A stretch of 7,121 nt of DNA from Pseudomonadota bacterium (GCA_023392035.1 JAEVZY010000109.1:1-7121); one strand, 5' to 3'; positions 1-7,013 are shown, counted from the first letter of the stretch. A program made the numbers and translations. Notes: a model not told the origin generated them from the letters alone.

Positions 1-858
1 TGGCGGCCCCTGTGCCTGGCCGCGCTCAATGTGCCGCCCGAACGGGCCTCGGCCCAGATCTTTCTGAACGTGCTCAAGGACAGCCTGGGCGCAAGGCGCG
101 CCGCGTCCGACATGCTGCTGCCGCGCAAGGATTTGAGCACCTTGTTTCCGCTGCAGGCTGCCCAAACGGTAGAGGCGCGCGGCGGCGAAGTGCGGACCGG
201 CGCGCGCCTGACAAGTGCGACTCCAAGTGCGACTCCAAGTGCGACAGCGGGCTGGCAACTGGAGCTGGCCGATGGATCGGCGATCCAGGCGCAAGCGCTG
301 GTCTTGGCCCTGCCGGCCTGGCAGGCGCGCGCGGTGCTGGCGCAAAGCGCACCCGGCTTGGTGGACGAGTTCGAGCATGAACCGATCACCACCGTCTATC
401 TGCAGTACGCAAGTGACATGCACCTGGAACATCCCTTCCTGGCGCTGCTGGATGACCCGGCGCTGGATCGATGGGGGCAATTCGTGTTCGACCGCGGACA
501 GCTCGATCCGGCGCAGGCCGGCCTGTTTGCCGTGGTCATCAGCGTCAGTCATGAGGCAGCGCAATTGCCGCATGAAGATTTGGCGCAGGCGGTCGCGCGG
601 CAATTGGCCGAGGCCTTGGGCCGCAGTGAGCTGGCGCAGCCGCAATGGCAGCGCGTGGTGACCGAAAAGCGCGCCACCTTCGCCTGCACACCCGGTTTGC
701 GGCGGCCCGCTACCGACAGCGGCTTGCCGGGATTGTGGCTGGCTGGCGATTACATTGCCGGACCCTATCCGGCCACCATCGAAGGTGCGGTGGCCAGCGG
801 CCAGGCGGCGGCTGCCGCCCTGCTTCAGTCGATTTCGCGGACCCGCGCCAGCGCCTGA
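1..858 (+). CDS. hpnE: Hydroxysqualene dehydroxylase HpnE, 5'-truncated by window edge
   Basis: The frame is open from base 1 and gives 285 residues ending in TGA. The family is usually about 420-450 residues, so roughly the N-terminal third, with the Rossmann GxGxxG dinucleotide site, lies off the left edge. The fragment begins WRPLCLAALN and runs into PPERASAQ and RAASDMLLPR, wording typical of squalene-associated FAD-dependent desaturases (HpnE). The C-terminal FAD-contact segment GLWLAGDYIAGPYPATIEGA is encoded at about 730-789. Known role: with HpnC and HpnD, HpnE turns two farnesyl diphosphates into squalene, performing the final FAD-dependent reduction of hydroxysqualene, which feeds hopanoid synthesis. 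hpnC and hpnD are expected just upstream but cannot be seen. Two oddities: a 12-bp tandem repeat adds SATP units at fragment residues 71-82, and the last 34 bp overlap the convergent radA. The ATG at base 31 is internal, not the true start. Confidence 0.9.
   Translation, partial: WRPLCLAALNVPPERASAQIFLNVLKDSLGARRAASDMLLPRKDLSTLFPLQAAQTVEARGGEVRTGARLTSATPSATPSATAGWQLELADGSAIQAQALVLALPAWQARAVLAQSAPGLVDEFEHEPITTVYLQYASDMHLEHPFLALLDDPALDRWGQFVFDRGQLDPAQAGLFAVVISVSHEAAQLPHEDLAQAVARQLAEALGRSELAQPQWQRVVTEKRATFACTPGLRRPATDSGLPGLWLAGDYIAGPYPATIEGAVASGQAAAAALLQSISRTRASA
212..245 (+). repeat. 12-bp in-frame tandem repeat inside hpnE
   Basis: The unit CAAGTGCGACTC occurs at 212-223 and again, identically, at 224-235. 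A third, partial copy (CAAGTGCGAC) fills 236-245, giving about 2.8 copies with no mismatch. The unit is a multiple of three, so copy number changes keep the frame. It encodes repeating Ser-Ala-Thr-Pro between VRTGARL and AGWQLELADG, which looks like a surface turn between two beta strands of the FAD/substrate domain. The perfect identity of the copies suggests recent expansion by slippage. Confidence 0.9.
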
Positions 859-2198
859 TCGATGCGGTCCACCGCGATCACGGTCAGGCCTTCAATGGCC
901 TGGCGCGGCGCGTTGGCCTTGGGGATCAGTGCAGTGGAAAAGCCCAGCTTGGCGGCTTCGCGCAAGCGCTCCTGTCCGCGCGGCGCCGGCCGGATTTCTC
1001 CCGCCAGGCCCACTTCGCCAAACACCACCAGGCCACGCGGCAAAGCCTTGTTGCGCATCGAGGATTGAATCGCCAGCAGCACCGCCAGGTCGGCCGCCGG
1101 TTCGGCGATCTTCACGCCGCCCACGGCATTGATGAACACGTCCTGGTCGAAGGCGGCCACGCCGGCATGCCGATGCAGAACTGCCAGCAGCATGGCCAGC
1201 CGGTTCTGCTCCAGGCCGACCGAGAGGCGGCGCGCCGAAGGCACGTGCGAGGCATCCCCCAGCGCCTGGATTTCCACCAGCAGCGGCCGCGTGCCTTCCT
1301 GGGTCACCATCACGCAGGAGCCCGGCACCTGGCTTTCATGTTGCGACAGGAACAGCGCAGAGGGATTGGAGACGCCGCGCAAACCTTTTTCAGTCATGGC
1401 GAACACGCCCAGCTCGTTCACCGCGCCGAAGCGGTTCTTGAAAGCGCGCACCAGGCGGAAGCTGGAATGGGTGTCGCCCTCGAAGTACAGCACGGTGTCG
1501 ACGATATGTTCCAGCACGCGCGGCCCGGCCAGCGCGCCTTCCTTGGTGACATGGCCGACCATGATGATGGTCACGCCGGTTTGCTTGGCCACGCGCGTGA
1601 GCTGCGCCGCGCATTCGCGCACCTGGGCCACCGAACCCGGCGCCGAACTCAGCGCTTCCGAATACACGGTCTGGATCGAATCGATGACAGCCACTTCAGG
1701 CTTGTGCTCGCTCAGCGCCGCCAGGATTTTTTCCAGCTGGATCTCGGCCTGCAGCTTGAGCGATCCGGCATCGATCGCCAGTCGGCGCGCGCGCAAGGCA
1801 ACTTGAGCGCCGGATTCCTCGCCGCTCACATACAGGGCGCGCCGGCTGCGCGACAACTGCGCCAGCGCTTGCAGCAGGAGCGTGGATTTGCCGATGCCGG
1901 GATCGCCGCCGATCAGCACCACGCCACCGGCCACCAGGCCGCCTCCAAGAACCCGATCGAACTCGTCGATCCCGGTTGGAAAGCGCGGCACATCCGCGGC
2001 TTCGATCTCGCTCAGTTCCAGCACCGGGGACGCCTGCGCCAGTCCGGCGCGCTGGCCGGAATAGCGATGCGCCGCCGCGCTTTCCACCAGCGACTCGACC
2101 AGGGTATTCCATTGCCCGCAAGCCGGACACTGCCCCGCCCATTTGCTGCTGATGCCGCCGCACTCGGTGCAGCTGAATTGTGTTTTTGCTTTTGCCAT
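825..2198 (-). CDS. radA: DNA repair protein RadA (Sms), branch-migration ATPase
   Basis: This 457-residue protein matches the usual RadA length (about 455-460). Visible domains in order: a C4 zinc finger with C10, C13, C24 and C27; a RecA-like ATPase with Walker A GGDPGIGKST at 97-106 and Walker B ending in D173; the RadA-specific KNRFG motif at 254-258; and a C-terminal Lon-like domain from about 280. In the last, the position of the Lon catalytic serine reads EPAADLA (366-372), with alanine in place of serine, so no peptidase activity is expected. RadA helps process recombination intermediates by driving branch migration alongside RecA. The start MAKAKTQFSC was chosen because the zinc finger begins right after it; an in-frame ATG 22 codons upstream lies inside alr and adds a non-homologous leader. 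No strong Shine-Dalgarno is visible. It sits 20 bp downstream of alr, so co-transcription is likely, and its 3' end overlaps hpnE by 34 bp. Confidence 0.97.
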   Translation of the reverse strand: MAKAKTQFSCTECGGISSKWAGQCPACGQWNTLVESLVESAAAHRYSGQRAGLAQASPVLELSEIEAADVPRFPTGIDEFDRVLGGGLVAGGVVLIGGDPGIGKSTLLLQALAQLSRSRRALYVSGEESGAQVALRARRLAIDAGSLKLQAEIQLEKILAALSEHKPEVAVIDSIQTVYSEALSSAPGSVAQVRECAAQLTRVAKQTGVTIIMVGHVTKEGALAGPRVLEHIVDTVLYFEGDTHSSFRLVRAFKNRFGAVNELGVFAMTEKGLRGVSNPSALFLSQHESQVPGSCVMVTQEGTRPLLVEIQALGDASHVPSARRLSVGLEQNRLAMLLAVLHRHAGVAAFDQDVFINAVGGVKIAEPAADLAVLLAIQSSMRNKALPRGLVVFGEVGLAGEIRPAPRGQERLREAAKLGFSTALIPKANAPRQAIEGLTVIAVDRIDQALARVREID

Positions 2199-2218
2199 GA
2201 TTGGATGCTTGGTGCCGG

Positions 2219-3298
2219 TCACAGGCCTCTGACTTGTACCGGCACGCGCGGCGCGAGGGCGCACATGAGTTCATATCCGATGGTGCCGGCAGCCTGGGCC
2301 ACTTCATCGATGGACAGCGCCTGCCCCCACAACTCGACCGGGCTGCCGACCCGCGCCTCGGGCGCGGCGGAAAGATCGACCGTGATCATATCCATCGAAA
2401 CCCGTCCGGCCAGGGCGCAACGCTTGCCCTCGACCAGCAGCGGCGTGCCGTCCGGCGCGCTGCGCGGATAAGCATCGGCATAGCCGCAGGCGACCACGCC
2501 CACGCGCATGCTGTGCGGCGCCACGAAGCGGCTGCCGTAGCCCACTGCATCGCCCGCCTCAAGCTGCTGGATGGCGATCAGGCGGCTGTGCAAACTCATT
2601 GCCGGCTGCAGGCCATGCTGCATTCCGGTACCAGTTCCCGGCGATCCGCCATACAACATGACGCCGGGACGAATCCAATCGCCCGGCAAGGGGTTTTGCC
2701 ACAGCGTGGCGGCCGAATTGGCCAGGCTGCTGGCGACATGCTGTTGGCGCAATACCGGACTCAGGTTTTCAAGCTGGATTTGCGGCGAGAGTGCGGCGTC
2801 GGGCTCGTCGGCATTGGCGTAATGGCTGACGCAAGCCAGCTCGCGCAAATGGGGCAGTGCGCGCAGTCGCGCCAGGACGCCCGCTACTTCAGCAGGAAGA
2901 AAACCGAGGCGGTTCATGCCGCTATTGACTTTGACGCACACGGAAAACGCCTGCTCCGCTTGTGCCAGTTCGAGCATGCGCAATTGCTCTTCGTTGTGCA
3001 CCACCAGGGTCAGCGCGTGGCGCAGTGCCAGATCGACATCGGACTCATCGAAGGCGCCTTCCAGCATCAGGATCGGCGCTTGCCAACCCAATTGCCGCAA
3101 TTGCAGCGCCGCCTCGAATTCGATCAGCGCCAAACCATCGGCCTGGGCGAAGCCATGCATGGCATTGGCCAGGCCGTGACCGTAGGCATTGGCCTTGACT
3201 ACCGCCCAGATTTTTTGGCCTTGCGCACGCTTGCGCGCCAGGGCCAGATTGCTGCGCATGGCATCGATGTGAATTGTTGCGATAAGCGGTCTTGGCAT
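2219..3298 (-). CDS. alr: Alanine racemase (PLP-dependent)
   Basis: This 359-residue protein interconverts L- and D-alanine in the cytoplasm, supplying D-Ala for peptidoglycan. The PLP-binding lysine is K35 in VVKANAYGHG (33-42), and the second catalytic base is Y254 in GYGSRF. The family motif KVNSGMNRLGF lies at 123-133, HYAN at 159-162, the phosphate-region RPGVMLYG at 210-217, and SMDMITVDL in the C-terminal beta domain. Length and both ends match full-length bacterial Alr. The start MPRPLIATIHIDA agrees with the family; no clear ribosome binding site precedes it. The gene leads the alr-radA pair and faces lplT across a short divergent spacer. Whether the organism has a second racemase (DadX type) cannot be judged here; chromosomal context with radA favours the biosynthetic alr. 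Confidence 0.97.
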   Translation of the reverse strand: MPRPLIATIHIDAMRSNLALARKRAQGQKIWAVVKANAYGHGLANAMHGFAQADGLALIEFEAALQLRQLGWQAPILMLEGAFDESDVDLALRHALTLVVHNEEQLRMLELAQAEQAFSVCVKVNSGMNRLGFLPAEVAGVLARLRALPHLRELACVSHYANADEPDAALSPQIQLENLSPVLRQQHVASSLANSAATLWQNPLPGDWIRPGVMLYGGSPGTGTGMQHGLQPAMSLHSRLIAIQQLEAGDAVGYGSRFVAPHSMRVGVVACGYADAYPRSAPDGTPLLVEGKRCALAGRVSMDMITVDLSAAPEARVGSPVELWGQALSIDEVAQAAGTIGYELMCALAPRVPVQVRGL

Positions 3299-3437
3299 GG
3301 AAACAAGGCAGGCTGGATGCGGCTGTCGGCGGGATTCTCATTCTACCAATCGTCCTCGCCGCGCCCACGCAAAATCGGCGGTGGCGCCTGGCATTCATGG
3401 TATAAAGCTTGCCGGGGACTTCGGGACACTATCAGAA
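3299..3437. promoter_or_regulatory. Divergent alr / lplT intergenic spacer with candidate promoters
   Basis: This 139-bp gap separates the diverging starts of alr and lplT, so the promoters for both should lie in or near it. For lplT, TATAAA at 3401-3406 is a plausible -10 box about 31 bp before the start codon, but no convincing -35 hexamer is seen at 16-18 bp spacing. For alr, the minus-strand hexamer TAGAAT (3345-3340) matches five of six -10 consensus bases, again with no good -35 partner. I see no clear operator palindrome. The assignment of boxes is inference; only the divergent layout is certain. Confidence 0.4.
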
Positions 3438-4706
3438 ATGCGAATGAATCGCGGCTTTTACACGATCATGGCGGCGCAGTTTTTTTCTTCGCTCGCCGAC
3501 AATGCATTGCTGATCGCCGCCATTGCCCTGCTCGCCACCATGCACGCTCCGGCGTGGATGACCCCGCTCCTCAAGCTGTTCTTCGTACTCTCCTATGTCC
3601 TGCTGGCCGCCTTCGTGGGCGCCTTCGCGGATGCGCTGCCCAAGGGCCGGGTCATGTTCGTGACCAACATGATCAAGATCGTGGGCTGCCTGATGATGTT
3701 CGTCGACGTGCATCCGCTGTTGGCCTATGCGGTGGTCGGTTTCGGCGCGGCCGCGTATTCACCGGCCAAGTACGGCATCCTCACTGAACTGCTGCCCCCC
3801 GAAAAACTGGTGGCCGCCAATGGCTGGATCGAAGGCTTGACGGTGGCTTCCATCATATTGGGCACCGTGCTGGGCGGCGCATTGGTCAACCAGCGAGTCT
3901 CCAGCGCATTGTTGTCTTTCGATTTCCCGCTGGTCACCACCGGCATCGATACGCCGGTGGAAGCCGCATTGACGATCATCGTCGTGGCCTACCTGCTGGC
4001 GGCACTTTTCAATCTGAACATTCCCGATACGGGCGCCCGCTATCCGCATCAGGAACGCAATCCGGTGCGACTGGTGGCTGATTTCGCTACTTGTTTTGTC
4101 ACGCTCTGGAAAGACCGCCTGGGCCAAATCTCGCTCGCGGTCACCACTTTGTTCTGGGGCGCGGGCGCGACCCTGCAATTCATCGTCTTGAAGTGGGCCG
4201 AAAAATCACTGCATATGCCGCTGGACAAGGCGGCAGTGTTGCAGGGCGTGGTGGCAGTCGGCGTGGCAATTGGTGCGGTGGCAGCCGCGCGCTTTGTGCC
4301 ACTCAAGAAGTCGCTGTCCGTCATGTCGCTGGGCGTCGCCATGGGCTTGGTGGTGATCATCATGACCATGGTCAGCAACGTTTATGTGGCCTATCCGCTC
4401 CTGGTGTTGATCGGCGCCTTGTCGGGCTATTTCGTGGTGCCGATGAACGCCTTGCTGCAGCACCGTGGCCACGTGCTGATGAGCGCCGGGCATTCGATCG
4501 CGGTCCAGAACTTCAATGAAAACCTTTCCGTGCTGACCATGCTGGTGCTGTATGCAGTGATGGTGAGATTCAATCTGGACGTGAACGTGGTGATCATCCT
4601 GTTCGGCCTGTTCGTCTCCGGCACCATGCTGCTGGTGATGCGCCGCCATGCCGCCAACCAGCGTGAACGCGATTCCATGCACCTGATCGGCGAGCACAAG
4701 CACTGA
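3438..4706 (+). CDS. lplT: Lysophospholipid transporter LplT (MFS)
   Basis: The 422-residue product is a hydrophobic major facilitator protein with about 10-12 membrane segments. It carries the LplT signatures SLADNALL near the N-terminus, KGRVMFVTNMIKI in the loop after the early helices, and GAAAYSPAKYGIL at about residues 102-114, followed by NGWIEGLTVASIILG. In E. coli LplT flips lysophospholipids such as lyso-PE across the inner membrane for re-acylation by Aas. Here no aas gene or fused acyltransferase domain is next to it: the protein ends shortly after the last helix with a charged tail (HLIGEHKH). The start is uncertain between ATG 3438 and ATG 3444. A GGGA at 3423-3426 sits 11 bp before the first, so that one is given. 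The frame stays open back to 3297, but that 47-residue leader is charged, non-homologous and would run into alr. The gene is monocistronic between convergent and divergent neighbours. Confidence 0.92.
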   Translation: MRMNRGFYTIMAAQFFSSLADNALLIAAIALLATMHAPAWMTPLLKLFFVLSYVLLAAFVGAFADALPKGRVMFVTNMIKIVGCLMMFVDVHPLLAYAVVGFGAAAYSPAKYGILTELLPPEKLVAANGWIEGLTVASIILGTVLGGALVNQRVSSALLSFDFPLVTTGIDTPVEAALTIIVVAYLLAALFNLNIPDTGARYPHQERNPVRLVADFATCFVTLWKDRLGQISLAVTTLFWGAGATLQFIVLKWAEKSLHMPLDKAAVLQGVVAVGVAIGAVAAARFVPLKKSLSVMSLGVAMGLVVIIMTMVSNVYVAYPLLVLIGALSGYFVVPMNALLQHRGHVLMSAGHSIAVQNFNENLSVLTMLVLYAVMVRFNLDVNVVIILFGLFVSGTMLLVMRRHAANQRERDSMHLIGEHKH

Positions 4707-4754
4707 GCCCAGGCACTGGCCGAAGCAATCAAGCAAGGACCCTCGGCACAGGGA
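4707..4754. other. Convergent lplT / DUF1853 spacer without a recognisable terminator
   Basis: This 48-bp gap separates two converging stop codons, where a shared terminator would be expected. The only inverted repeat I see is CCCT/AGGG (4740-4743 and 4750-4753, loop of six), too short and without a T-run on either strand. Termination here may be Rho-dependent, which is inference. Confidence 0.4.
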
Positions 4755-5714
4755 CTAATTCGGCAGGCTTGCGGCAGCGCGCCAGGCATCGGGCGCAACG
4801 AAGCAGCGACCGACTTCGATCCAGCAGCCCTCTTCCTGTTCCATCTCGGCCAGCATGACTGGCGTGTTCTGCCTGGCAAAGGCGGCCTGCAACAAGGGCA
4901 GCACTTGCGGCGCCATCAGCAACCGGTCCGGCGTGGCCGCTTGCGGTGTCAGCCATTGCAGGCGATCCAACATCAGATAGCGCTTGCCCGCACTGGAGGC
5001 CGCGAATTCCTCGAGCGAACACCAACTGCCGCGGCAGTGCTGCGCCGACAGGCCCGGCACACCGCCTGCGCCCGCCGCACCGTGCGGATAAAACAGCCAG
5101 CCCTTGACCCAGGCGCCGGCGTTGTCCACCGGCCGCGGCAATACGCTCGCCGCCGCAGGAAGAGTGGACAAGGCAAGTTGACGGTCAAGAATCTTGGCCA
5201 CTTTGGCGCCGAGCGTATCGGCCAGATTGGGGCCGACAAAGTAGTCCGCCTTGTGGGCCTGCTGCGGCTCGGCGCGACGCAAGAGATACACCTTGGTCGC
5301 CAACTCGCGATGCAGCAGCCGGCCGTCGCGTTCGAGCAGAAAATCGAATTCGCCCAGGGTGCGTTCGCCATCGCGCACCTGCAGGCCCTGCGCATGCAGC
5401 ATACCCAGTTCACGGAAATGCCAGGCCAGCAATTGCTCGGCATAGCGGCCAAGACGGGTGAAGCGATGAATATTCAGATGGGCATGCAGATCGGCCGGAT
5501 CGCGGTCCAGCGCGCGCAGCCGGTCGGCGGACAGCGGTGGCATTTCGGCACCCAGGCAAGTCACCCGGCCGCCCCAGCCGGGCCAGGCGGCATCGAGCAT
5601 ATCCGGCGCGTCCAGCAGCCAGGCCAGGGTTCGCACATGCGGGTCATGCAAGTCGCCCCAGCGCTGATGGAACAGTCGCTGGCAGCTGACGCCGGAATCA
5701 GCCCTGGACGGCAT
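4755..5714 (-). CDS. DUF1853 family protein, function unknown
   Basis: The 319-residue product matches what I recall of DUF1853 proteins. It has an N-terminal RWGDLHDPHVRTLAWLLDAP block (18-37), LGRYAEQLLAWHF at 88-100, GEFDFLL at 121-127, ELATK at 137-141, YFVGPNLADTL at 158-168, LDRQLALS at 176-183, and VKGWLFYPHG at 203-212. The helix with E93, followed by E122/D124 on one strand and E137...K141 on the next, resembles the arrangement of PD-(D/E)XK nuclease-like folds. That is inference from pattern, and the E-x3-K spacing is not the classic E-x-K. No signal peptide or membrane segment is seen, so it should be cytoplasmic. It is the last gene of the tsaB-rimI-glycosylase operon and overlaps the glycosylase by 17 bp. 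The ATG start has no good ribosome binding site, and translation may depend on the overlap. Its function is unknown. Confidence 0.85.
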   Translation of the reverse strand: MPSRADSGVSCQRLFHQRWGDLHDPHVRTLAWLLDAPDMLDAAWPGWGGRVTCLGAEMPPLSADRLRALDRDPADLHAHLNIHRFTRLGRYAEQLLAWHFRELGMLHAQGLQVRDGERTLGEFDFLLERDGRLLHRELATKVYLLRRAEPQQAHKADYFVGPNLADTLGAKVAKILDRQLALSTLPAAASVLPRPVDNAGAWVKGWLFYPHGAAGAGGVPGLSAQHCRGSWCSLEEFAASSAGKRYLMLDRLQWLTPQAATPDRLLMAPQVLPLLQAAFARQNTPVMLAEMEQEEGCWIEVGRCFVAPDAWRAAASLPN

Positions 5715-6522
5715 GCGCGGCGCGCGCCATGCACAGGTCGCGCCAGACTTTCGCCTTGTCGGCAGGCTGGCGCAACAGATAGGCAGGGTGGTAGGTCACG
5801 ACCAGGGGCTTGCCCTGAAACCGATGCAGCTTGCCACGCAAACTTCCAACGGGAGTATCGGGCGGCAATCCCAACAGGCTGATGGCGGCGATGCGGCCCA
5901 GCGCGACAATCACGTCGGGCTGGATCAATTCCAGTTGCTGCTGCAGGAAAGGCAGGCAGGCCGCGATTTCCTCCGGCGATGGCGGCCGGTCGCGGCCGTC
6001 GCCAGCGGTCGGACGACATTTGACGACATTGGCGATGTAGGCATTCTCCTCGCGATTCAAACCGAGGGCCTTGAGCATGTTGTCCAGCAGCTTTCCGGCG
6101 GGGCCGACGAAGGGTTCGCCCTTCAGGTCTTCCTGCCGTCCCGGACCTTCGCCCACGAACAGCCAGCTCGCCTTGCGGTCGCCGACGCCGAAAACGGTGC
6201 GATTGCGGCCCTGGCACAGGCCGCAGGCGACGCAGCTGGAAACAGCCTGCTGCAAGGGATCCCAGTCAAGGCCCAACGACGACGCCCGCAATTGCGAAGT
6301 TGCGGCAAGGACCCGGCCTTCGTCCGTTTCAGCTTGCGGCGGAATTTCCAGCGGCACTTCCAGCTTTTTTTCCAGCACTTCTTCCAGCGTTACGGGCCCA
6401 CGTTCGCCAAGCGCCTCCTGGGTCACTTCGGTCGCGGCTGGCGGAGCCGGCTGGCGCGTGGTCCAGACGGGGCCAAGCCCCATCCGCGACAGCATCAGCA
6501 ACTGGCGTTCGTGCGCGCTCAC
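5698..6522 (-). CDS. Uracil-DNA glycosylase, family 4-type with [4Fe-4S] cluster
   Basis: This 274-residue protein should remove uracil from DNA, starting base-excision repair of deaminated cytosine. The catalytic domain starts near residue 90. Motif A is GEGPGRQED at 124-132, with E125 where family 4 enzymes have glutamate. FVGPAGKLLD follows at 138-147, and the C-terminal substrate-binding motif is YHPAYLLR at 244-251. C97, C100, C169 and C189 are the probable iron-sulfur ligands. Residues 1-90 form an extension with a charged, proline-bearing stretch, common in proteobacterial members; such proteins are sometimes annotated as phage-type DNA polymerase parts. The GTG at 6522-6520 was chosen because it overlaps the rimI stop as GTGA and has GAGG 8 bp upstream. 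It gives SAHERQLLMLSRMGLGP after the start residue, while the longer in-frame ATG at 6699 would lie inside rimI. The gene overlaps DUF1853 by 17 bp at its end. Confidence 0.92.
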   Translation of the reverse strand: MSAHERQLLMLSRMGLGPVWTTRQPAPPAATEVTQEALGERGPVTLEEVLEKKLEVPLEIPPQAETDEGRVLAATSQLRASSLGLDWDPLQQAVSSCVACGLCQGRNRTVFGVGDRKASWLFVGEGPGRQEDLKGEPFVGPAGKLLDNMLKALGLNREENAYIANVVKCRPTAGDGRDRPPSPEEIAACLPFLQQQLELIQPDVIVALGRIAAISLLGLPPDTPVGSLRGKLHRFQGKPLVVTYHPAYLLRQPADKAKVWRDLCMARAAHAVQG

Positions 6523-7013
6523 AGCGGTAGCCTCATCACAATGGCATCCTCGCGCTTGAGGTGGGGCGCGGGATAGTAGTTGCGGCGTACGCCGATACGG
6601 GTAAAGCCATAGCGCAGATAGATTTCGAGCGCGCGCGCGTTGGATGGCCGCACTTCCAGCAGGACGCTTTTCATGCCCGCCTCGCGGGCCAGCGCGCACA
6701 GCTTGTCGAGCATGAAGCGGCCATGTCCCTGGCCATGGCAGGCCGGATCGACCGTGATATTGAGCAGATGGGTTTCATCCACTGCATGCATGGCCAGGAA
6801 GTAGCCGAGCATGCGGCCATTGTGGGCAGGGTCGCGCAATATCCAGCAGTCATATCCGCTTTTCACGGAATCCAGGAAATTGCCTTCGGTCCAGGGAAAG
6901 GGATATGCCAGCTTTTCGATATGGGCGACTTCCTTCAGATCGACCGGCAACATGCGTAGCAACTGCAAGCCAGACTGGCCCGTGCCCGGCTGCCGCGAGA
7001 TCACGCTGCTCAT
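6519..7013 (-). CDS. rimI: Ribosomal-protein alanine N-acetyltransferase RimI (GNAT)
   Basis: This 164-residue GNAT enzyme is expected to transfer acetyl from acetyl-CoA to the N-terminal alanine of ribosomal protein S18, and possibly to other proteins. The acetyl-CoA phosphate loop is the G-Q-G-H-G stretch at 94-98, after the beta strand LLNITVDP (83-90). E120 in LLEVRPSNARALEIY and Y132 keep the 12-residue spacing of E. coli RimI E103 and Y115, the proposed base and acid. PFPW at 38-41 is the usual RimI substrate-region motif, and LRYGF follows at 133-137. About 15 residues before the core are extra compared with E. coli RimI (148 residues). The ATG overlaps the tsaB stop as ATGA, with GAAGG 7 bases upstream. 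tsaB-rimI linkage is widespread, which supports the assignment over other GNAT members. Confidence 0.95.
   Translation of the reverse strand: MSSVISRQPGTGQSGLQLLRMLPVDLKEVAHIEKLAYPFPWTEGNFLDSVKSGYDCWILRDPAHNGRMLGYFLAMHAVDETHLLNITVDPACHGQGHGRFMLDKLCALAREAGMKSVLLEVRPSNARALEIYLRYGFTRIGVRRNYYPAPHLKREDAIVMRLPL
6531..6534 (-). promoter_or_regulatory. Ribosome binding site supporting the GTG start of the uracil-DNA glycosylase
   Basis: On the minus strand GAGG lies 8 bases before the GTG at 6522-6520, within the end of rimI. Good spacing and the GTGA overlap together decide this start over the upstream in-frame ATG codon at 6699. Confidence 0.65.

Noticed and set aside
2199..2264. A 22-residue N-terminal extension of RadA.
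   Set aside because: The RadA zinc finger normally begins within the first 10-12 residues, as it does from the ATG at 2198; the extension mostly overlaps the end of alr.
645..2471. A 608-codon open frame on the + strand opposite radA and part of alr.
   Set aside because: It is antisense to two unmistakable genes, its translation is rich in H, Q, R and A with no recognisable domain, and long antisense frames are expected from GC-rich codon use.
3297..3437. A 47-residue N-terminal extension of lplT from the upstream ATG.
   Set aside because: The leader is charged and unlike a transporter N-terminus, it would begin within the alr start codon region, and homologues begin near MNRGFY.
2201..3787. 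A 528-codon + strand frame running opposite alr and into lplT.
   Set aside because: It covers alr in antisense and then reads lplT out of frame; the composition is low-complexity-like and no family is recognised.
4740..4753. A CCCT/AGGG inverted repeat between lplT and the DUF1853 gene as a possible bidirectional terminator.
   Set aside because: The stem is only four base pairs and no T-run follows on either strand.
4905..5882. A 325-codon + strand frame opposite the DUF1853 gene.
   Set aside because: It is antisense to a protein with recognisable family blocks and overlaps the glycosylase gene too; it shows no domain of its own.
6523..6699. A 59-codon N-terminal extension of the uracil-DNA glycosylase.
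   Set aside because: It lies entirely within rimI in another frame, is Arg/Ala-rich with no family match, and the GTG at 6522 has both a ribosome binding site and a stop/start overlap.
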